Source: Bacillus cereus group sp. RP43 (GTDB lineage: Bacteria; Bacillota; Bacilli; Bacillales; Bacillaceae_G). From it: a DNA stretch of 64,000 bases. The stretch covers positions 4,030,001-4,094,000 of the forward strand of contig NZ_JARVHQ010000001.1 in the NCBI RefSeq assembly GCF_040459645.1, in the 5' to 3' direction. The notes below the pieces were generated by a model. It saw only the letters and a program-made list of their open reading frames with translations. It was not told the origin of the DNA and searched no databases. The translations under genes and the position numbers were made by a program. Shown one piece after another: positions 47,111 through 56,372 of this stretch (its first letter is position 1; every line of letters begins with the position of its first letter).

Positions 47111-48235
47111 ATGGTTTGTGCAGAGTTTAAAAAACTATGGGAAAAATATGAAAACGGTACACTCACACATGACGAACAAGAAAAGTTAGAAAGTCATATA
47201 GAAACTTGTGCAGAATGTGAAGCTCATTTAGATGAATTGCTTGCGAAGAGTGAACCCGTAAAGAAAAAATTACCGCCAAAAGATCTTAAAGTTCCTTTTT
47301 GGAGAATTAAGTGGAAACATCGGTTACAAACGCTTGGCTTTATACTAGCAATTTGCCTCGTTATATATATGATTGGCGGAGTATTATCTGCCTTTTATTT
47401 TCAAGCTGATAATGATAAACGACTAAAAGAAATACGAGATGTTCCTTCTCTTGCACTTGAAGCAACTATCCCAAACAGCCGCGTTATGGGCGGCGGAACA
47501 AGTGTAGAAGCTTTCTTTCGAACAAACAGCCAATTTGATTTAGTAAAAACGATTGGTAAAAAAGAAATGCCACTCGGTACAATAGAAACGAGCAGCTTCT
47601 TATCTTCTTTAAATATCACAAATAAATCTTGGGTGAATATGCACTATCAGCCGAACATCCACTTTGTTCATCCAAAAATAAAACAAGGTGATTATTTGAA
47701 AGAAGCATCTAAAAAGGTTTGGGATACACTTGCAAAGGTACATGAGGGAACAGTTGCAGAAGTAGCAATTTCTTTTGACAAAGCTTACACTTTAAAAGAA
47801 TTAGAACCACTTTTATATAGCGTATTTGAAGCACAAGAACTCCCTCCAACTCCTGTATGGTACGCTTTAGACACAGGACAAGAAAGAATAAATGAAGAAG
47901 ATTTCATACTATCTGGAAGCGACTTTATAGGATTTCCAGAACATATAGGATTCCTTGATGATGAAACAGAAAAACAGAAAACGCAAGAAGACAAAGTAAT
48001 TGAAATGATGCGTATTCTTTCTACACATAAAAAAACTGTAAGTACAGTTGCTATGCTTCCTGAAAGCGAACTAAACTTAGATAAACGTTATAAATATGTA
48101 AAAGATAACGGCGTAAAAGTATACGGCATTGTCATTACTGGACCGTCGAAAGAGTTATTAAAATTACAAAACTCCCCTCACATACGTTATGCTACTCTTG
48201 GAGATATTGAGGTTTGGAATTGGTTTGATCATTAA
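47111..48235 (+). CDS. Membrane anti-sigma factor with sigma_reg C-terminal domain
   Basis: This 374-aa protein has a cytoplasmic zinc-type anti-sigma domain (HIETCAECEAHLDELL) at about residues 28-45, one TM segment (about 77-98) and a large extracellular domain resembling the sigma factor regulator domains of YhdL-type proteins (SSFLSSLNITNKSWVNMHY, AISFDKAYTLKELEPLL). It would hold the preceding sigma factor at the membrane. The ATG at 47111 is 8 nt from AAAGGAG, which overlaps the sigma stop. Confidence 0.85.
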   Translation: MVCAEFKKLWEKYENGTLTHDEQEKLESHIETCAECEAHLDELLAKSEPVKKKLPPKDLKVPFWRIKWKHRLQTLGFILAICLVIYMIGGVLSAFYFQADNDKRLKEIRDVPSLALEATIPNSRVMGGGTSVEAFFRTNSQFDLVKTIGKKEMPLGTIETSSFLSSLNITNKSWVNMHYQPNIHFVHPKIKQGDYLKEASKKVWDTLAKVHEGTVAEVAISFDKAYTLKELEPLLYSVFEAQELPPTPVWYALDTGQERINEEDFILSGSDFIGFPEHIGFLDDETEKQKTQEDKVIEMMRILSTHKKTVSTVAMLPESELNLDKRYKYVKDNGVKVYGIVITGPSKELLKLQNSPHIRYATLGDIEVWNWFDH

Positions 48236-48240
48236 TGAGA

Positions 48241-48280
48241 AAAAGGTAGAGCATCCCTATTGGATGCTCTACCTTTTTTA
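48241..48280. terminator. Bidirectional terminator after the anti-sigma gene
   Basis: The 16-bp perfect stem AAAAGGTAGAGCATCC/GGATGCTCTACCTTTT has a 5-nt loop. Confidence 0.9.
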
Positions 48281-49255
48281 CTCAGAAATCACTTTCACAT
48301 ACGTCCCTCTTACCGCTTTTTCATAAGCGATATCGCTCATCTGTCTTATTTTTTCTGATACGACAGACGACTGAACGATTTTCCCTTCACGAAGTAAGGG
48401 TGGGTCAATGAGACGCACTTTATTTTTCTGATGTAGATCATACTCATTTCTATCTTCTTTTACTTCTATACTTGGATGAACTTTTCTTAATAAAGCATCT
48501 ACTTCTTGATCTTTACATAGCCGCAATTTCGTAATAAGCTCATGATCTTCAAGAAGAAAATCATCTGGATGGATTATCTTTTTATGAAGAGCTAATTTTA
48601 ACGTTTTAGCTAACATATCGTTTCCATAAATATTCATTGGTTTCATAAAGAAATCAATTACTTCTTTGTAATACGTCTTCGTAAACCATTCTGCAATTTC
48701 AATATTTTGAAGAACCATTTTCCCATTAACTTCGATTAAATCATTTAAAAAGTCTTGAGCTTCTTCTAAAGAAATATATCCATATGTAAACATATCCCGT
48801 AATGTGTAATCCACTCGGTCTGCACATAATTCTGGCGCAGATCTTTCAAGTAATGTCCACTTCGAATCATCTAACAAAATATCTTCATAGTTATAACCAT
48901 GTTTTGAAAGAATCGCCGGGATTTCCGAGTTTTTCACGACAGCACTAAATATTTCTTCATGATAACTTTCATTTTCGTTATCAAAAACGTAATCGATCAC
49001 ATGGGAAAAAGCAGTATGCGATACGTCATGCAGCAAACCAGCAATCTGTTCTTCTACTGAACCACCAAGTTTTTTAATTAACAACATAGCACCAACTGAA
49101 TGATCAAAACGTGTTACATTCCATTTCTCATTCATTAAGTAACTTGCTCCGGCCTGATGAACCCCTTTCAGCCTTTGCACAGCTTTACTTAAAATTAATT
49201 CTTCTAACACTTTATCTACTTTAAACTCACCGTATATAACATCTGATATAACCAC
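48278..49255 (-). CDS. HD-domain phosphohydrolase
   Basis: This 325-aa protein has the HD signature in QIAGLLHDVSHTAFSHVIDYV, plus an upstream His (TRFDHSVGAM) and a later Asp (CADRVDYTLRDM). This order is that of the dGTPase/YdhJ-like HD superfamily that cleaves nucleotide phosphates. The substrate is not evident. GGGGGATTAT lies upstream of the start. Confidence 0.85.
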   Translation of the reverse strand: MVISDVIYGEFKVDKVLEELILSKAVQRLKGVHQAGASYLMNEKWNVTRFDHSVGAMLLIKKLGGSVEEQIAGLLHDVSHTAFSHVIDYVFDNENESYHEEIFSAVVKNSEIPAILSKHGYNYEDILLDDSKWTLLERSAPELCADRVDYTLRDMFTYGYISLEEAQDFLNDLIEVNGKMVLQNIEIAEWFTKTYYKEVIDFFMKPMNIYGNDMLAKTLKLALHKKIIHPDDFLLEDHELITKLRLCKDQEVDALLRKVHPSIEVKEDRNEYDLHQKNKVRLIDPPLLREGKIVQSSVVSEKIRQMSDIAYEKAVRGTYVKVISE

Positions 49256-49353
49256 TCATAATCCCCCTTTTCAAGCAGAGTCTTCTTATAGTATCTCTTT
49301 TTTCAGAGAGTAAATAAAGAACTTCAATCGAATATTTTGTACCTTTAAATAAA

Positions 49354-49381
49354 AAATAGAGAGCACTCAGCTCTCTATTTC
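49354..49381 (-). terminator. Terminator of the metallophosphoesterase gene
   Basis: The stem AAATAGAGAGC/GCTCTCTATTT has a 5-nt loop. Confidence 0.85.
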
Positions 49382-49387
49382 ACATAC

Positions 49388-50494
49388 CTATTCAAACGTA
49401 ACTTCCACCTGCACAATCTCAGATCTACTTCCCAGTCTAAGCGGTGGTCCCCAGAACCCGAACCCAGAAGAAACAATCGCGTGGAATGCACCTTTTTGTA
49501 CGTATCCCCAGTCTAATTCATACATTCTTCTCGTCACAATATGATTTGGCGCCATTTGTCCGCGATGCGTGTGACCGGATAATAATAAATCAACGCCGGC
49601 GTCCGCTGCTTGTTTTAATTCAAATGGTTGGTGATCCATTGCGATAACAGGAAGCGATTTATCTACCGTACTCATTAAATTTTCAAAACTTTGACGATCA
49701 CGCTCTGTTTTATCTCTTCTTCCAACGAGATAAAAATCATCTTCAATTGTAATGACTTCATCTAAAAGAATACGAATATCAATCTTATCCATCTCTTGTA
49801 AAAACTCAGGAACAGCTCGGCCGTAATATTCATGGTTTCCTAACACACCATATACGCCTAATGGAGCTTTCATCTGTTTCATGATTGGTCCCATATTTTT
49901 TTGAATGAACACACCTGGATGATCGTCGATAATATCACCAGGCAGTAAAATAATATCGGGCTCCATTTCATTTACATGACGAACAAGTCTCTTTAAATGC
50001 GAAACACCAGACAGTTTACCGAAATGCATATCCGAAGCCATCGCAATGCGTAAACTTTTACGCCCTTCTACTTTTTTCGGTATGTGCACTTCGTATTTTC
50101 TTACTACTGGGCTATATGCGTTGAATACTCCATATGCGAAGATAAAGACGAATACGAGTAAAACGACCGTTCCTGTCCAAATAATTGCCGTCTCTTTCTC
50201 TAGAGAAAACTGTAAAAAGAAGACTGCAATATCGGCTAATGGCAATAACATGAGCGCATATTGTATAACCGCAAACCAAATTGAACCGACAGTTCGCAGG
50301 AAAGGAAGGAATTTAAACACTTGCACGAGAATATACGCATATGAAATAAATCCGACTATGAAAGCGTAATATCCCCAAGATTCCCAGCCAAATACCGTAC
50401 TGAGCCAAACCCAGCCGTTCCAGCCAATGTAAAACATAAGTAGTGTGTATACAATTAAAATAGTGAATATATTGAGATAACGAAAATTTTTCAC
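49388..50494 (-). CDS. Membrane metallophosphoesterase (YkuE/YkoQ-like)
   Basis: This 368-aa protein has four N-terminal TM segments (within about 1-125), then a calcineurin-like domain with ASDMHFGK, LLPGDIIDD, GVLGNHEYYG, AMDHQP and LLSGHTHRGQ, the full set of dimetal ligands. The catalytic domain's side is not certain. Relatives act on phosphodiesters or lipid pyrophosphates. It is a single gene. Confidence 0.88.
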   Translation of the reverse strand: MKNFRYLNIFTILIVYTLLMFYIGWNGWVWLSTVFGWESWGYYAFIVGFISYAYILVQVFKFLPFLRTVGSIWFAVIQYALMLLPLADIAVFFLQFSLEKETAIIWTGTVVLLVFVFIFAYGVFNAYSPVVRKYEVHIPKKVEGRKSLRIAMASDMHFGKLSGVSHLKRLVRHVNEMEPDIILLPGDIIDDHPGVFIQKNMGPIMKQMKAPLGVYGVLGNHEYYGRAVPEFLQEMDKIDIRILLDEVITIEDDFYLVGRRDKTERDRQSFENLMSTVDKSLPVIAMDHQPFELKQAADAGVDLLLSGHTHRGQMAPNHIVTRRMYELDWGYVQKGAFHAIVSSGFGFWGPPLRLGSRSEIVQVEVTFE

Positions 50495-50583
50495 TGCTAG
50501 CCTCCTTAGTGATTTCTTCTATTATATCTTGTTATGCACGTTTAACGTAAATATTAAGCACATCAATCTTCACAGTAAAAAAC

Positions 50584-50721
50584 ATTGATAAACATATCAT
50601 TTTAAAATTTTTAGGAACGGCTGTAATGGGCATTTTAGAGTCTTACGTATTAGACGAAATTGATAATGATATTGAATATGTTGCGACGCAGGTTGGGGAA
50701 TTGATGAGGCGGAATATATAA
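50584..50721 (+). pseudogene. C-terminal remnant of a TetR-family regulator
   Basis: Frame 1 is open here for about 57 codons without a start. Its end, KFLGTAVMGILESYVLDEID followed by a GELMRRNI tail and TAA, has the look of the last two helices of a TetR-type regulator. No helix-turn-helix part is present upstream; the neighbouring metallophosphoesterase start is only 90 bp away. Best read as a decayed gene fragment. Confidence 0.55.
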
Positions 50722-50746
50722 AAATCAGACATTCACGCAAACAAAG

Positions 50747-50788
50747 AAAAGCCCCACCTACAAATACTCATATAGGTGCGGCTTTTCA
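50747..50788 (-). terminator. Sulfate ABC operon terminator
   Basis: The stem AAAAGCC-c-CACCTA/TAGGTG-c-GGCTTTT lies just past the cysA stop. Confidence 0.8.
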
Positions 50789-50791
50789 CTA

Positions 50792-51874
50792 TTAAATCAC
50801 AAAATCCTCCGGAATAAACACTTTCACTTCTCTCGGATGTACATATACAAACTCACCCGTTTGAATGTTGAGCTTTCTGAACTGCTCTTTACTAATTTCT
50901 GCTTCTAAATATTCCTCTGTTCCGTCGCGCTTCAATTCTACATATACGACAGGGCCAACTGCGTGAGAGTATGATACTTTCGCTGGAATTGCATCTACAC
51001 TTTGTTTCGTACGAGAGATTGATAGATGATGTGGCCTTACATATCCCACTCCGTCTACATTTGAAACGTGCTTATGCTCTGGTGCTTCTAGTGCCACCGA
51101 TCCTACATTTAGCTTACCTTTATGAACGCGGCCGTGAAATAAATTCACGTTTCCTAAAAAGTCATATACGAACGGGCTTGCTGGATTTTCATACACTTCT
51201 TCCGGTGTTCCCATTTGTTCAATGCGCCCTTCATTCATTACAACAATGCGGTCCGCAACGTCTAATGCTTCTTCTTGGTCATGCGTTACGAATACGCTCG
51301 TAATTTGAAATTCGTCATGTAGTTTCCGGAGCCATCTTCGCAATTCTTTCCGTACTTTTGCATCAAGTGCACCAAACGGTTCATCTAGCAATAAAATTTT
51401 CGGTTCGACTGCAAGTGCCCGGGCTAGTGCGATACGCTGTCGTTGTCCGCCAGATAATTGCGCTGGATAACGTTTTGCAAAACCATCCATTTTTACTAGT
51501 TTCAATAGTTCTGTTACTTTTTCTTCTATTACTTCAGCTGATGGTCTTAAGTTTTTCTTTCTTACTTTTAAACCGAAAGCGACATTTTCAAATACATTCA
51601 TATGTTTAAAAAGTGCATAATGCTGGAAGACGAAACCGACTTGCCGGTTTTTCACATGAATATTTGTTAAATCTTCCCCATCAAATGAAATGGAACCTTG
51701 ATCCGCTTCTTCTAGCCCTGCAATAATTCGTAATAACGTCGTTTTCCCAGAACCTGATGGACCTAATAAAGCGACCAGTTCACCTTTTGGAATATCCAAA
51801 TGAATGTCTGTCAGCGCTTGAAATGTACCATATTGTTTTGATAAATTTTGAATTTGAATACTCACCGCATTCAC
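50792..51874 (-). CDS. cysA: Sulfate/thiosulfate ABC transporter ATP-binding protein
   Basis: This 360-aa ATPase has Walker [15 protein letters not shown], signature [16 protein letters not shown], Walker [14 protein letters not shown], and a C-terminal TOBE-like domain from about residue 240. It energises sulfate import. It is the last gene of sbp-cysT-cysW-cysA, 3 bp after cysW. Full length and intact. Confidence 0.94.
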   Translation of the reverse strand: MNAVSIQIQNLSKQYGTFQALTDIHLDIPKGELVALLGPSGSGKTTLLRIIAGLEEADQGSISFDGEDLTNIHVKNRQVGFVFQHYALFKHMNVFENVAFGLKVRKKNLRPSAEVIEEKVTELLKLVKMDGFAKRYPAQLSGGQRQRIALARALAVEPKILLLDEPFGALDAKVRKELRRWLRKLHDEFQITSVFVTHDQEEALDVADRIVVMNEGRIEQMGTPEEVYENPASPFVYDFLGNVNLFHGRVHKGKLNVGSVALEAPEHKHVSNVDGVGYVRPHHLSISRTKQSVDAIPAKVSYSHAVGPVVYVELKRDGTEEYLEAEISKEQFRKLNIQTGEFVYVHPREVKVFIPEDFVI

Positions 51875-51877
51875 CCC

Positions 51878-52735
51878 TTATTGTCGTTTTTCTATTCTCC
51901 ATTCAATCCAGTTTTTTATAACGAGCGTAAGAACTGCGATGAGTGACATTAAAGTCGCCACAGCAAACGCTGCTGAAAATTGATATTCATTGTACAAAAT
52001 TTCAATATGAAGCGGCATCGTATTTGTAACACCGCGCACGTGACCAGACACAACGGAAACGGCTCCGAACTCACCAATGGCGCGGGCATTGCATAAAATC
52101 ATGCCGTATAATAGGCCCCATTTTATATTCGGTAATGTGACGCGCCAAAACATTTTCCAGCCGCTTGCGCCAAGTGATAGCGCCGCTTCTTCTTCACTCT
52201 TCCCTTGCGCCTGCATAACCGGGATTAATTCACGCGCAACGAACGGAAACGTAACAAAAATCGTCGCAATGATAATACCAGGGACAGAGAAGATGAGCTT
52301 TATCCCGTGTTCCAATAACCATCCGCCAAGAGCCGCACGAGGTGTGAAAAGTAAAACGAATACTAATCCTGCGATAACTGGTGATACAGCAAACGGCAGT
52401 TCAATAAGAGATAATAATAATTGCTTTCCTTTAAACTGAAACTTCGTAATAAGCCAAGCCGCTGCTATTCCGAATATCGTATTAAGCGGTACAACAATTA
52501 ATGCAACGAGAAGTGTTAACCTAATTGCCAAAAATGCTTCTTGATCTGTTACAGCGGCAATATATACATCAACTCCTCGTTCAAATGCTTTCATAAAAAT
52601 TGTCACGAGCGGCAGTAATAGAAAGAGAGATAAAAATAAAATTGTTATCGTAATAAATAGAATGGGTACAAACTTAGATTCTTTTTTAGCTGATACGCTT
52701 TTTACTATTTTCTTTTCTAATAATGTTGGTTCCAT
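51878..52735 (-). CDS. cysW: Sulfate ABC transporter permease CysW
   Basis: This 285-aa permease has six TM helices and the EAA loop EEEAALSLGASGWKMFWRVTLPNIKWG near residue 190. The N-terminal 35 residues are cytoplasmic and basic. It pairs with CysT in the membrane. It lies 11 bp after cysT with AGGAGGGG upstream of the ATG. Confidence 0.93.
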   Translation of the reverse strand: MEPTLLEKKIVKSVSAKKESKFVPILFITITILFLSLFLLLPLVTIFMKAFERGVDVYIAAVTDQEAFLAIRLTLLVALIVVPLNTIFGIAAAWLITKFQFKGKQLLLSLIELPFAVSPVIAGLVFVLLFTPRAALGGWLLEHGIKLIFSVPGIIIATIFVTFPFVARELIPVMQAQGKSEEEAALSLGASGWKMFWRVTLPNIKWGLLYGMILCNARAIGEFGAVSVVSGHVRGVTNTMPLHIEILYNEYQFSAAFAVATLMSLIAVLTLVIKNWIEWRIEKRQ

Positions 52736-52746
52736 TTTCTCCCCTC

Positions 52747-53577
52747 CTATTCGCTTTTCATTTCATGCCTTCTGCTCCAAGTTTGAATCATATTAATAAG
52801 TAGTAGGAAAAGGAGAGAAATAATAAGCATCACAGCCGCTACAGCTGTTGCTCCTGCATAATCATATTGTTCTAGTTTCGTCATAATCATAAGCGGTGCA
52901 ATTTCTGTTTTCATCGGCATATTACCTGCAATGAACACGACAGATCCATATTCCCCTAACGCCCGCGCAAAGGCGAGTGAAAAACCAGCAAGTAGAGCCG
53001 GAAATATTTCTGGCAAAACGATTTTCACAAATATTTGGAAGCGCGACGCCCCTAAACTAGAAGCTGCTTCTTCTACTTCTTTATCAATACTTTGTAGTAC
53101 TGGTTGCACCATTCGGACGACAAATGGTAAGCCAATAAACGTAAGTGCAACAATAATTCCTAGCTGGGTAAAAGCTACTTTTATATGAAACACACTAAAT
53201 ATTTTTCCAACCCAGCCATTTTCCGCATAAAGCGTCGTAAGTGTAATACCTGCTACAGCAGTCGGAAGAGCGAATGGTAAATCGATTAGTCCGTCTAATA
53301 ACCGTTTCCCTGGAAATGTGTAGCGAACGAGTACCCAGGCAATTAATAAACCGAAAATGGCATTTACGATTGCCGCTGCAAGTGAAGTTGTGAAACTTAC
53401 TTGATAGGAATGTAAAACGCGCTCACTCGTTATAACCCCAGCAAACTTCTTCCAGCCTAGCTGCGAAGTTTGAATAAATACGATAGAAAGTGGTATAAGT
53501 ACGAATAAACTCATATACAGCATTGTAAATCCAAGAGATAATCCAAACCCCGGTAAAACACGCTTCTTCTTCCTCAC
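52747..53577 (-). CDS. cysT: Sulfate ABC transporter permease CysT
   Basis: This 276-aa permease has six TM helices with the EAA motif EEAASSLGASRFQIFVKIVLPEIFPA. The FARALGEYGSVVFIAGNMP block is typical of CysT/CysU. Located between sbp and cysW; the gap to sbp is 21 bp. Confidence 0.93.
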   Translation of the reverse strand: MRKKKRVLPGFGLSLGFTMLYMSLFVLIPLSIVFIQTSQLGWKKFAGVITSERVLHSYQVSFTTSLAAAIVNAIFGLLIAWVLVRYTFPGKRLLDGLIDLPFALPTAVAGITLTTLYAENGWVGKIFSVFHIKVAFTQLGIIVALTFIGLPFVVRMVQPVLQSIDKEVEEAASSLGASRFQIFVKIVLPEIFPALLAGFSLAFARALGEYGSVVFIAGNMPMKTEIAPLMIMTKLEQYDYAGATAVAAVMLIISLLFLLLINMIQTWSRRHEMKSE

Positions 53578-53598
53578 AATCTTTCACCTCATCCCCCC

Positions 53599-54654
53599 TT
53601 ATTTTTGATAAATTTTATCGAATACGCCTCCATCGTTAAAATGTTTTTCTTGCGCTTTTTTCCATCCGCCAAATAGTTCATCAACTGTAAATAATTGAAC
53701 TTTCGGAAATTGTGATGCGTACTTTTCTGCTACTTTTTCATTACGAGGGCGATAAAAGTTTTTCGCCGCAATTTCTTGCCCTTTTTCTGAATACAAATAG
53801 TCAAGATATCCTTCTGCTACTTTTTTCGTTCCTTTTTTATCAACGACTTTATCTACAACAGCTACTGGCGGTTCTGCAAGTATACTAATCGAAGGTGTTA
53901 CAATTTCGAATTTATCTTTTCCAAGCTCTTTTTGTGATAATAATGCTTCATTTTCCCAAGCGATTAACACATCACCAATTCCTTTTTCAACGAAAGTAGT
54001 CGTTGCCCCTCGTGCTCCTGAATCTAGTACTTCTACGTTTTTATAAATTTGACCGACAAACTCTTTCGCTTTCTCTTCACTATTGTTATATTTCTTCAGC
54101 GCATATCCCCACGCACCTAAATAGTTCCAACGTGCTCCTCCAGATGTTTTTGGATTCGGTGTAATGACAGACACACCTTTTTTCGTTAAATCATCCCAAT
54201 CTTTAATTCCTTTCGGGTTTCCTTTCCTCACAAGAAATACAATTGTTGATGTGTACGGAGTAGAATTATCCGCAAGTCGCTTCTGCCAATCTTCTGCTAG
54301 TTGTTTCTTCTTACTAATTGCATCAATATCATAAGCGAGCGCTAGCGTTACAACATCTGCTTCTAAACCGTCAATAACGGAGCGTGCCTGACTTCCTGAT
54401 CCCCCGTGTGATTGCTTTACATTTACTGTCTGACCATGTTTCTCTTTCCAGTACTTCGCAAAGTCTTTATTGAAATCTTGATACAACTCACGCGTCGGGT
54501 CATATGAAACATTTAAAAGTTCGACTGTCTTCTTATCTGCACTTCCTTCAGAATTGTTAGTGGATGTTGCCGAACCACACCCTGACAAAAGGACAAATGC
54601 TGATAATAAAACACCTGTACTTTTCATTAATGCTGTCTTACTCCACTGTTTCAT
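53599..54654 (-). CDS. sbp: Sulfate-binding lipoprotein
   Basis: This 351-aa solute-binding protein has a signal peptide with lipobox LLSGC (Cys about 25). The body shows [59 protein letters not shown] and FYRPRN, all conserved in sulfate-binding proteins. The ATG at 54654 has AAGGGGGC 8 nt upstream; a longer frame would be translated from inside the leader RNA. First gene of the operon. Confidence 0.94.
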   Translation of the reverse strand: MKQWSKTALMKSTGVLLSAFVLLSGCGSATSTNNSEGSADKKTVELLNVSYDPTRELYQDFNKDFAKYWKEKHGQTVNVKQSHGGSGSQARSVIDGLEADVVTLALAYDIDAISKKKQLAEDWQKRLADNSTPYTSTIVFLVRKGNPKGIKDWDDLTKKGVSVITPNPKTSGGARWNYLGAWGYALKKYNNSEEKAKEFVGQIYKNVEVLDSGARGATTTFVEKGIGDVLIAWENEALLSQKELGKDKFEIVTPSISILAEPPVAVVDKVVDKKGTKKVAEGYLDYLYSEKGQEIAAKNFYRPRNEKVAEKYASQFPKVQLFTVDELFGGWKKAQEKHFNDGGVFDKIYQK

Positions 54655-54675
54655 ATATAAAGCCCCCTTAGTTTG

Positions 54676-54755
54676 TACAATAGAAAAAGGCACACAATCT
54701 ATTCACAAAAGTGAACGTTGTGCGCCTTCAGTTTCTCTGATGAGCTTCTATTGTA
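54676..54755 (-). promoter_or_regulatory. Structured leader with probable attenuator before sbp
   Basis: In the leader RNA an outer 10-bp perfect stem (TACAATAGAA with TTCTATTGTA, 54746-54755 and 54676-54685) encloses an inner hairpin (GGCGCACAA...TTGTGTGCC, 54689-54726) that is followed by TTTTT. The inner hairpin is a good intrinsic terminator placed before the ribosome site, so the operon may be attenuated. The stretch GCTCATCAGAGAAACTGAAGG faintly resembles the 5' part of an S-box (SAM) element, but the conserved GATGAAGCCCGGCAACC part is missing. Confidence 0.5.
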
Positions 54756-54774
54756 TTCTGTTTGATTTCTTTCC

Positions 54775-54803
54775 ATTTTAATTCCGTAATTCATATGTGT
54801 CAA
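54775..54803 (-). promoter_or_regulatory. sbp operon sigma-A promoter
   Basis: On the minus strand a perfect -35 TTGACA (54798-54803) is followed after 17 bp by TAAAAT (54775-54780). Confidence 0.75.
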
Positions 54804-54811
54804 CTTGGAAT

Positions 54812-55843
54812 TTATTTCTTCAACTTATCTGTCTTCGCAATAAATTGAGCTGCTTCTGCGCGGCTTACCGCTTTATCGGGAGCCCATCCATTATCTGTTC
54901 CAGCTGAAATGCTTTCTTGAATTAAAATGTTCGCATACTTCGCGCCCCAATGATCTTTTAGGTCAGCAAACTCTTTAGGTAGTTTAATATTTTCATTTCT
55001 TTCTAATTTATATGCATTCACTAGCATAGAAGCCATCGATGCACGGTTAATTAACCCGCTCGGATTGAAGTTACCCTTCTCATCACCTTTTACAATACCA
55101 GCTTTTTCAACTGCTGCGATGTACGGTGTAGCCCAATGATTTTGCGCATCATGGAATGATGGCTTCGCATCTTTATTAATTTCTAATCCTAAAACAGTAG
55201 CTAATATTTTTGCTGCTGAACCACGATCGATATTTTCAGCCGGTGCAAATGTACCATCTGGCTTACCATGTACTGCCTCTTTGTCTACTAAATATTGAAC
55301 TGAATCTTGTGCCCAAGTCGGTACATCTGAGAACTTAGATTTCTTTTCAATTGCACTCGCATCAATTTCAAACTGCACTTGATATTTATGATCATATTTA
55401 ATTGCTGGAATTAATATATGCATTTGCATATTATATTTTTTCGAGAACTCATCGATTTCAAATTGAACAACCTTCGTACCATTATTTGTTTTATCTTCAG
55501 AGATCACTTTCACATCATGGAATGTCCCTACTTTATTAGTATCTTCTACTCTAAGATACTGGAAATAGCTACTATCTTGAACTGTTAACGTAACGATTTT
55601 TTTGTCACCTTGAATTGTTACTTTTGCATTTTTTAAATATGTAGAAGCAACAGATGTTTCATTCGTTTGATCTTTATAAGTTTTTAAAATAACGTCATAT
55701 GTACCATCTGCAAGTTTGCTATTTGCTTTCATTTCAACCGCTGCATCTGCTTTCGCAATAGGTGCCATGATACCGCTAAATGGAACTGCTAAAGTTGCTG
55801 CTATAACGAATGCATTAATATATTTTTTCTTAATCATTATCAA
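54812..55843 (-). CDS. bslK: NEAT-SLH haem-binding surface protein (BslK-like)
   Basis: This 343-aa protein has a signal peptide (about 1-34, ending near IAKADAA) and one NEAT domain (about 40-165). The NEAT domain has the SYFQYLRV helix region and the haem-binding YxxxY in IKYDHKYQVQFEI. Three C-terminal SLH modules follow (FSDVPTWAQDSVQYL, FHDAQNHWATPYI, FADLKDHWGAKYA). This is the layout of B. anthracis BslK, which takes haem at the cell surface and passes it on. A TTG start has the best ribosome-site spacing (AAAGGGAG, 8 nt); an ATG two codons later is possible. A perfect Fur box lies upstream. Confidence 0.88.
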   Translation of the reverse strand: MIMIKKKYINAFVIAATLAVPFSGIMAPIAKADAAVEMKANSKLADGTYDVILKTYKDQTNETSVASTYLKNAKVTIQGDKKIVTLTVQDSSYFQYLRVEDTNKVGTFHDVKVISEDKTNNGTKVVQFEIDEFSKKYNMQMHILIPAIKYDHKYQVQFEIDASAIEKKSKFSDVPTWAQDSVQYLVDKEAVHGKPDGTFAPAENIDRGSAAKILATVLGLEINKDAKPSFHDAQNHWATPYIAAVEKAGIVKGDEKGNFNPSGLINRASMASMLVNAYKLERNENIKLPKEFADLKDHWGAKYANILIQESISAGTDNGWAPDKAVSRAEAAQFIAKTDKLKK

Positions 55844-55889
55844 TATGACATCTCCCTTTATATGAATATACCCAACATAACTATCATAT

Positions 55890-55904
55890 TGATAATGATT
55901 ATCA
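55890..55904 (-). promoter_or_regulatory. Fur box upstream of the NEAT-SLH gene
   Basis: TGATAATGATTATCA is a perfect 7-1-7 Fur site about 50 bp before the start. A second copy-like site (TGATAATGATTAAGA, two mismatches) overlaps the start codon at 55828-55842. Confidence 0.85.
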
Positions 55905-55935
55905 ATGTCAAATAAAAAAATTAAACAAATACTAC

Positions 55936-56211
55936 CTATTTATTACACAAATATGCTTTCCGATCATTTTTAAACAATAAATAATGAGCCGTATGCACTT
56001 TTCTCTCTAAATAGTCTAATGAATACGTACCCGATGGATCCACTAAATCCCCAATCGCCCCTGAAAGGTGATCAATTACTTTTTGCAATGTTTCTAAGTT
56101 CTTCTTTTCATTCTCCATATTCATTTCATCCATAATGTCACAAATAAGATATTGTACTTTCCGTAATCGTAATTCCTTCTGCTCCACGTATATCTCCTCC
56201 TTATTAGTCAT
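55936..56211 (-). CDS. Small helical protein, unknown
   Basis: This 91-aa protein is mostly helical with a charged N terminus (KEEIYVEQKELRLRKVQYLI) and a middle rich in Glu, Asn and Lys. AAGGAGGAGATATAC precedes the ATG, a very strong ribosome site. I do not recognise the family. It lies between the NEAT-SLH gene and the bcr1 remnant. Confidence 0.6.
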   Translation of the reverse strand: MTNKEEIYVEQKELRLRKVQYLICDIMDEMNMENEKKNLETLQKVIDHLSGAIGDLVDPSGTYSLDYLERKVHTAHYLLFKNDRKAYLCNK

Positions 56212-56259
56212 ATTACGTTTTAAATATATGGGCTTATAGCTTAACCAATTCTAAAAAAT

Positions 56260-56315
56260 AACGTGAAACTTTAATCAGTAGGGATTTTGTCCATCCACAC
56301 TAATCGAGCTTTTGC
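56260..56315 (+). repeat. Decayed bcr1 remnant, copy 3
   Basis: GTGAAACTTTAATCAGTAGG and a following TTTTGTCCATCC match the first 40 or so bases of bcr1, then similarity fades after TCGAGCTTTTGCAGG. The rest is replaced by a terminator hairpin of the acyl-CoA ligase gene. Confidence 0.65.
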
Positions 56316-56322
56316 AGGACAA

Positions 56323-56372
56323 AAAGATATCCATCTCTAAACATGTAGCCATAGAGGTGGATATCTTTATTT
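56323..56372 (-). terminator. Terminator of the acyl-CoA ligase gene
   Basis: The 16-bp stem AAAGATATCCATCTCT/AGAGGTGGATATCTTT (one G-T pair) lies directly after the stop. Confidence 0.85.

Noticed and set aside
54676..54803. SAM riboswitch (S-box) or T-box before sbp
   Set aside because: The conserved S-box core and T-box UGGN/specifier features are missing, so I report only a structured leader.
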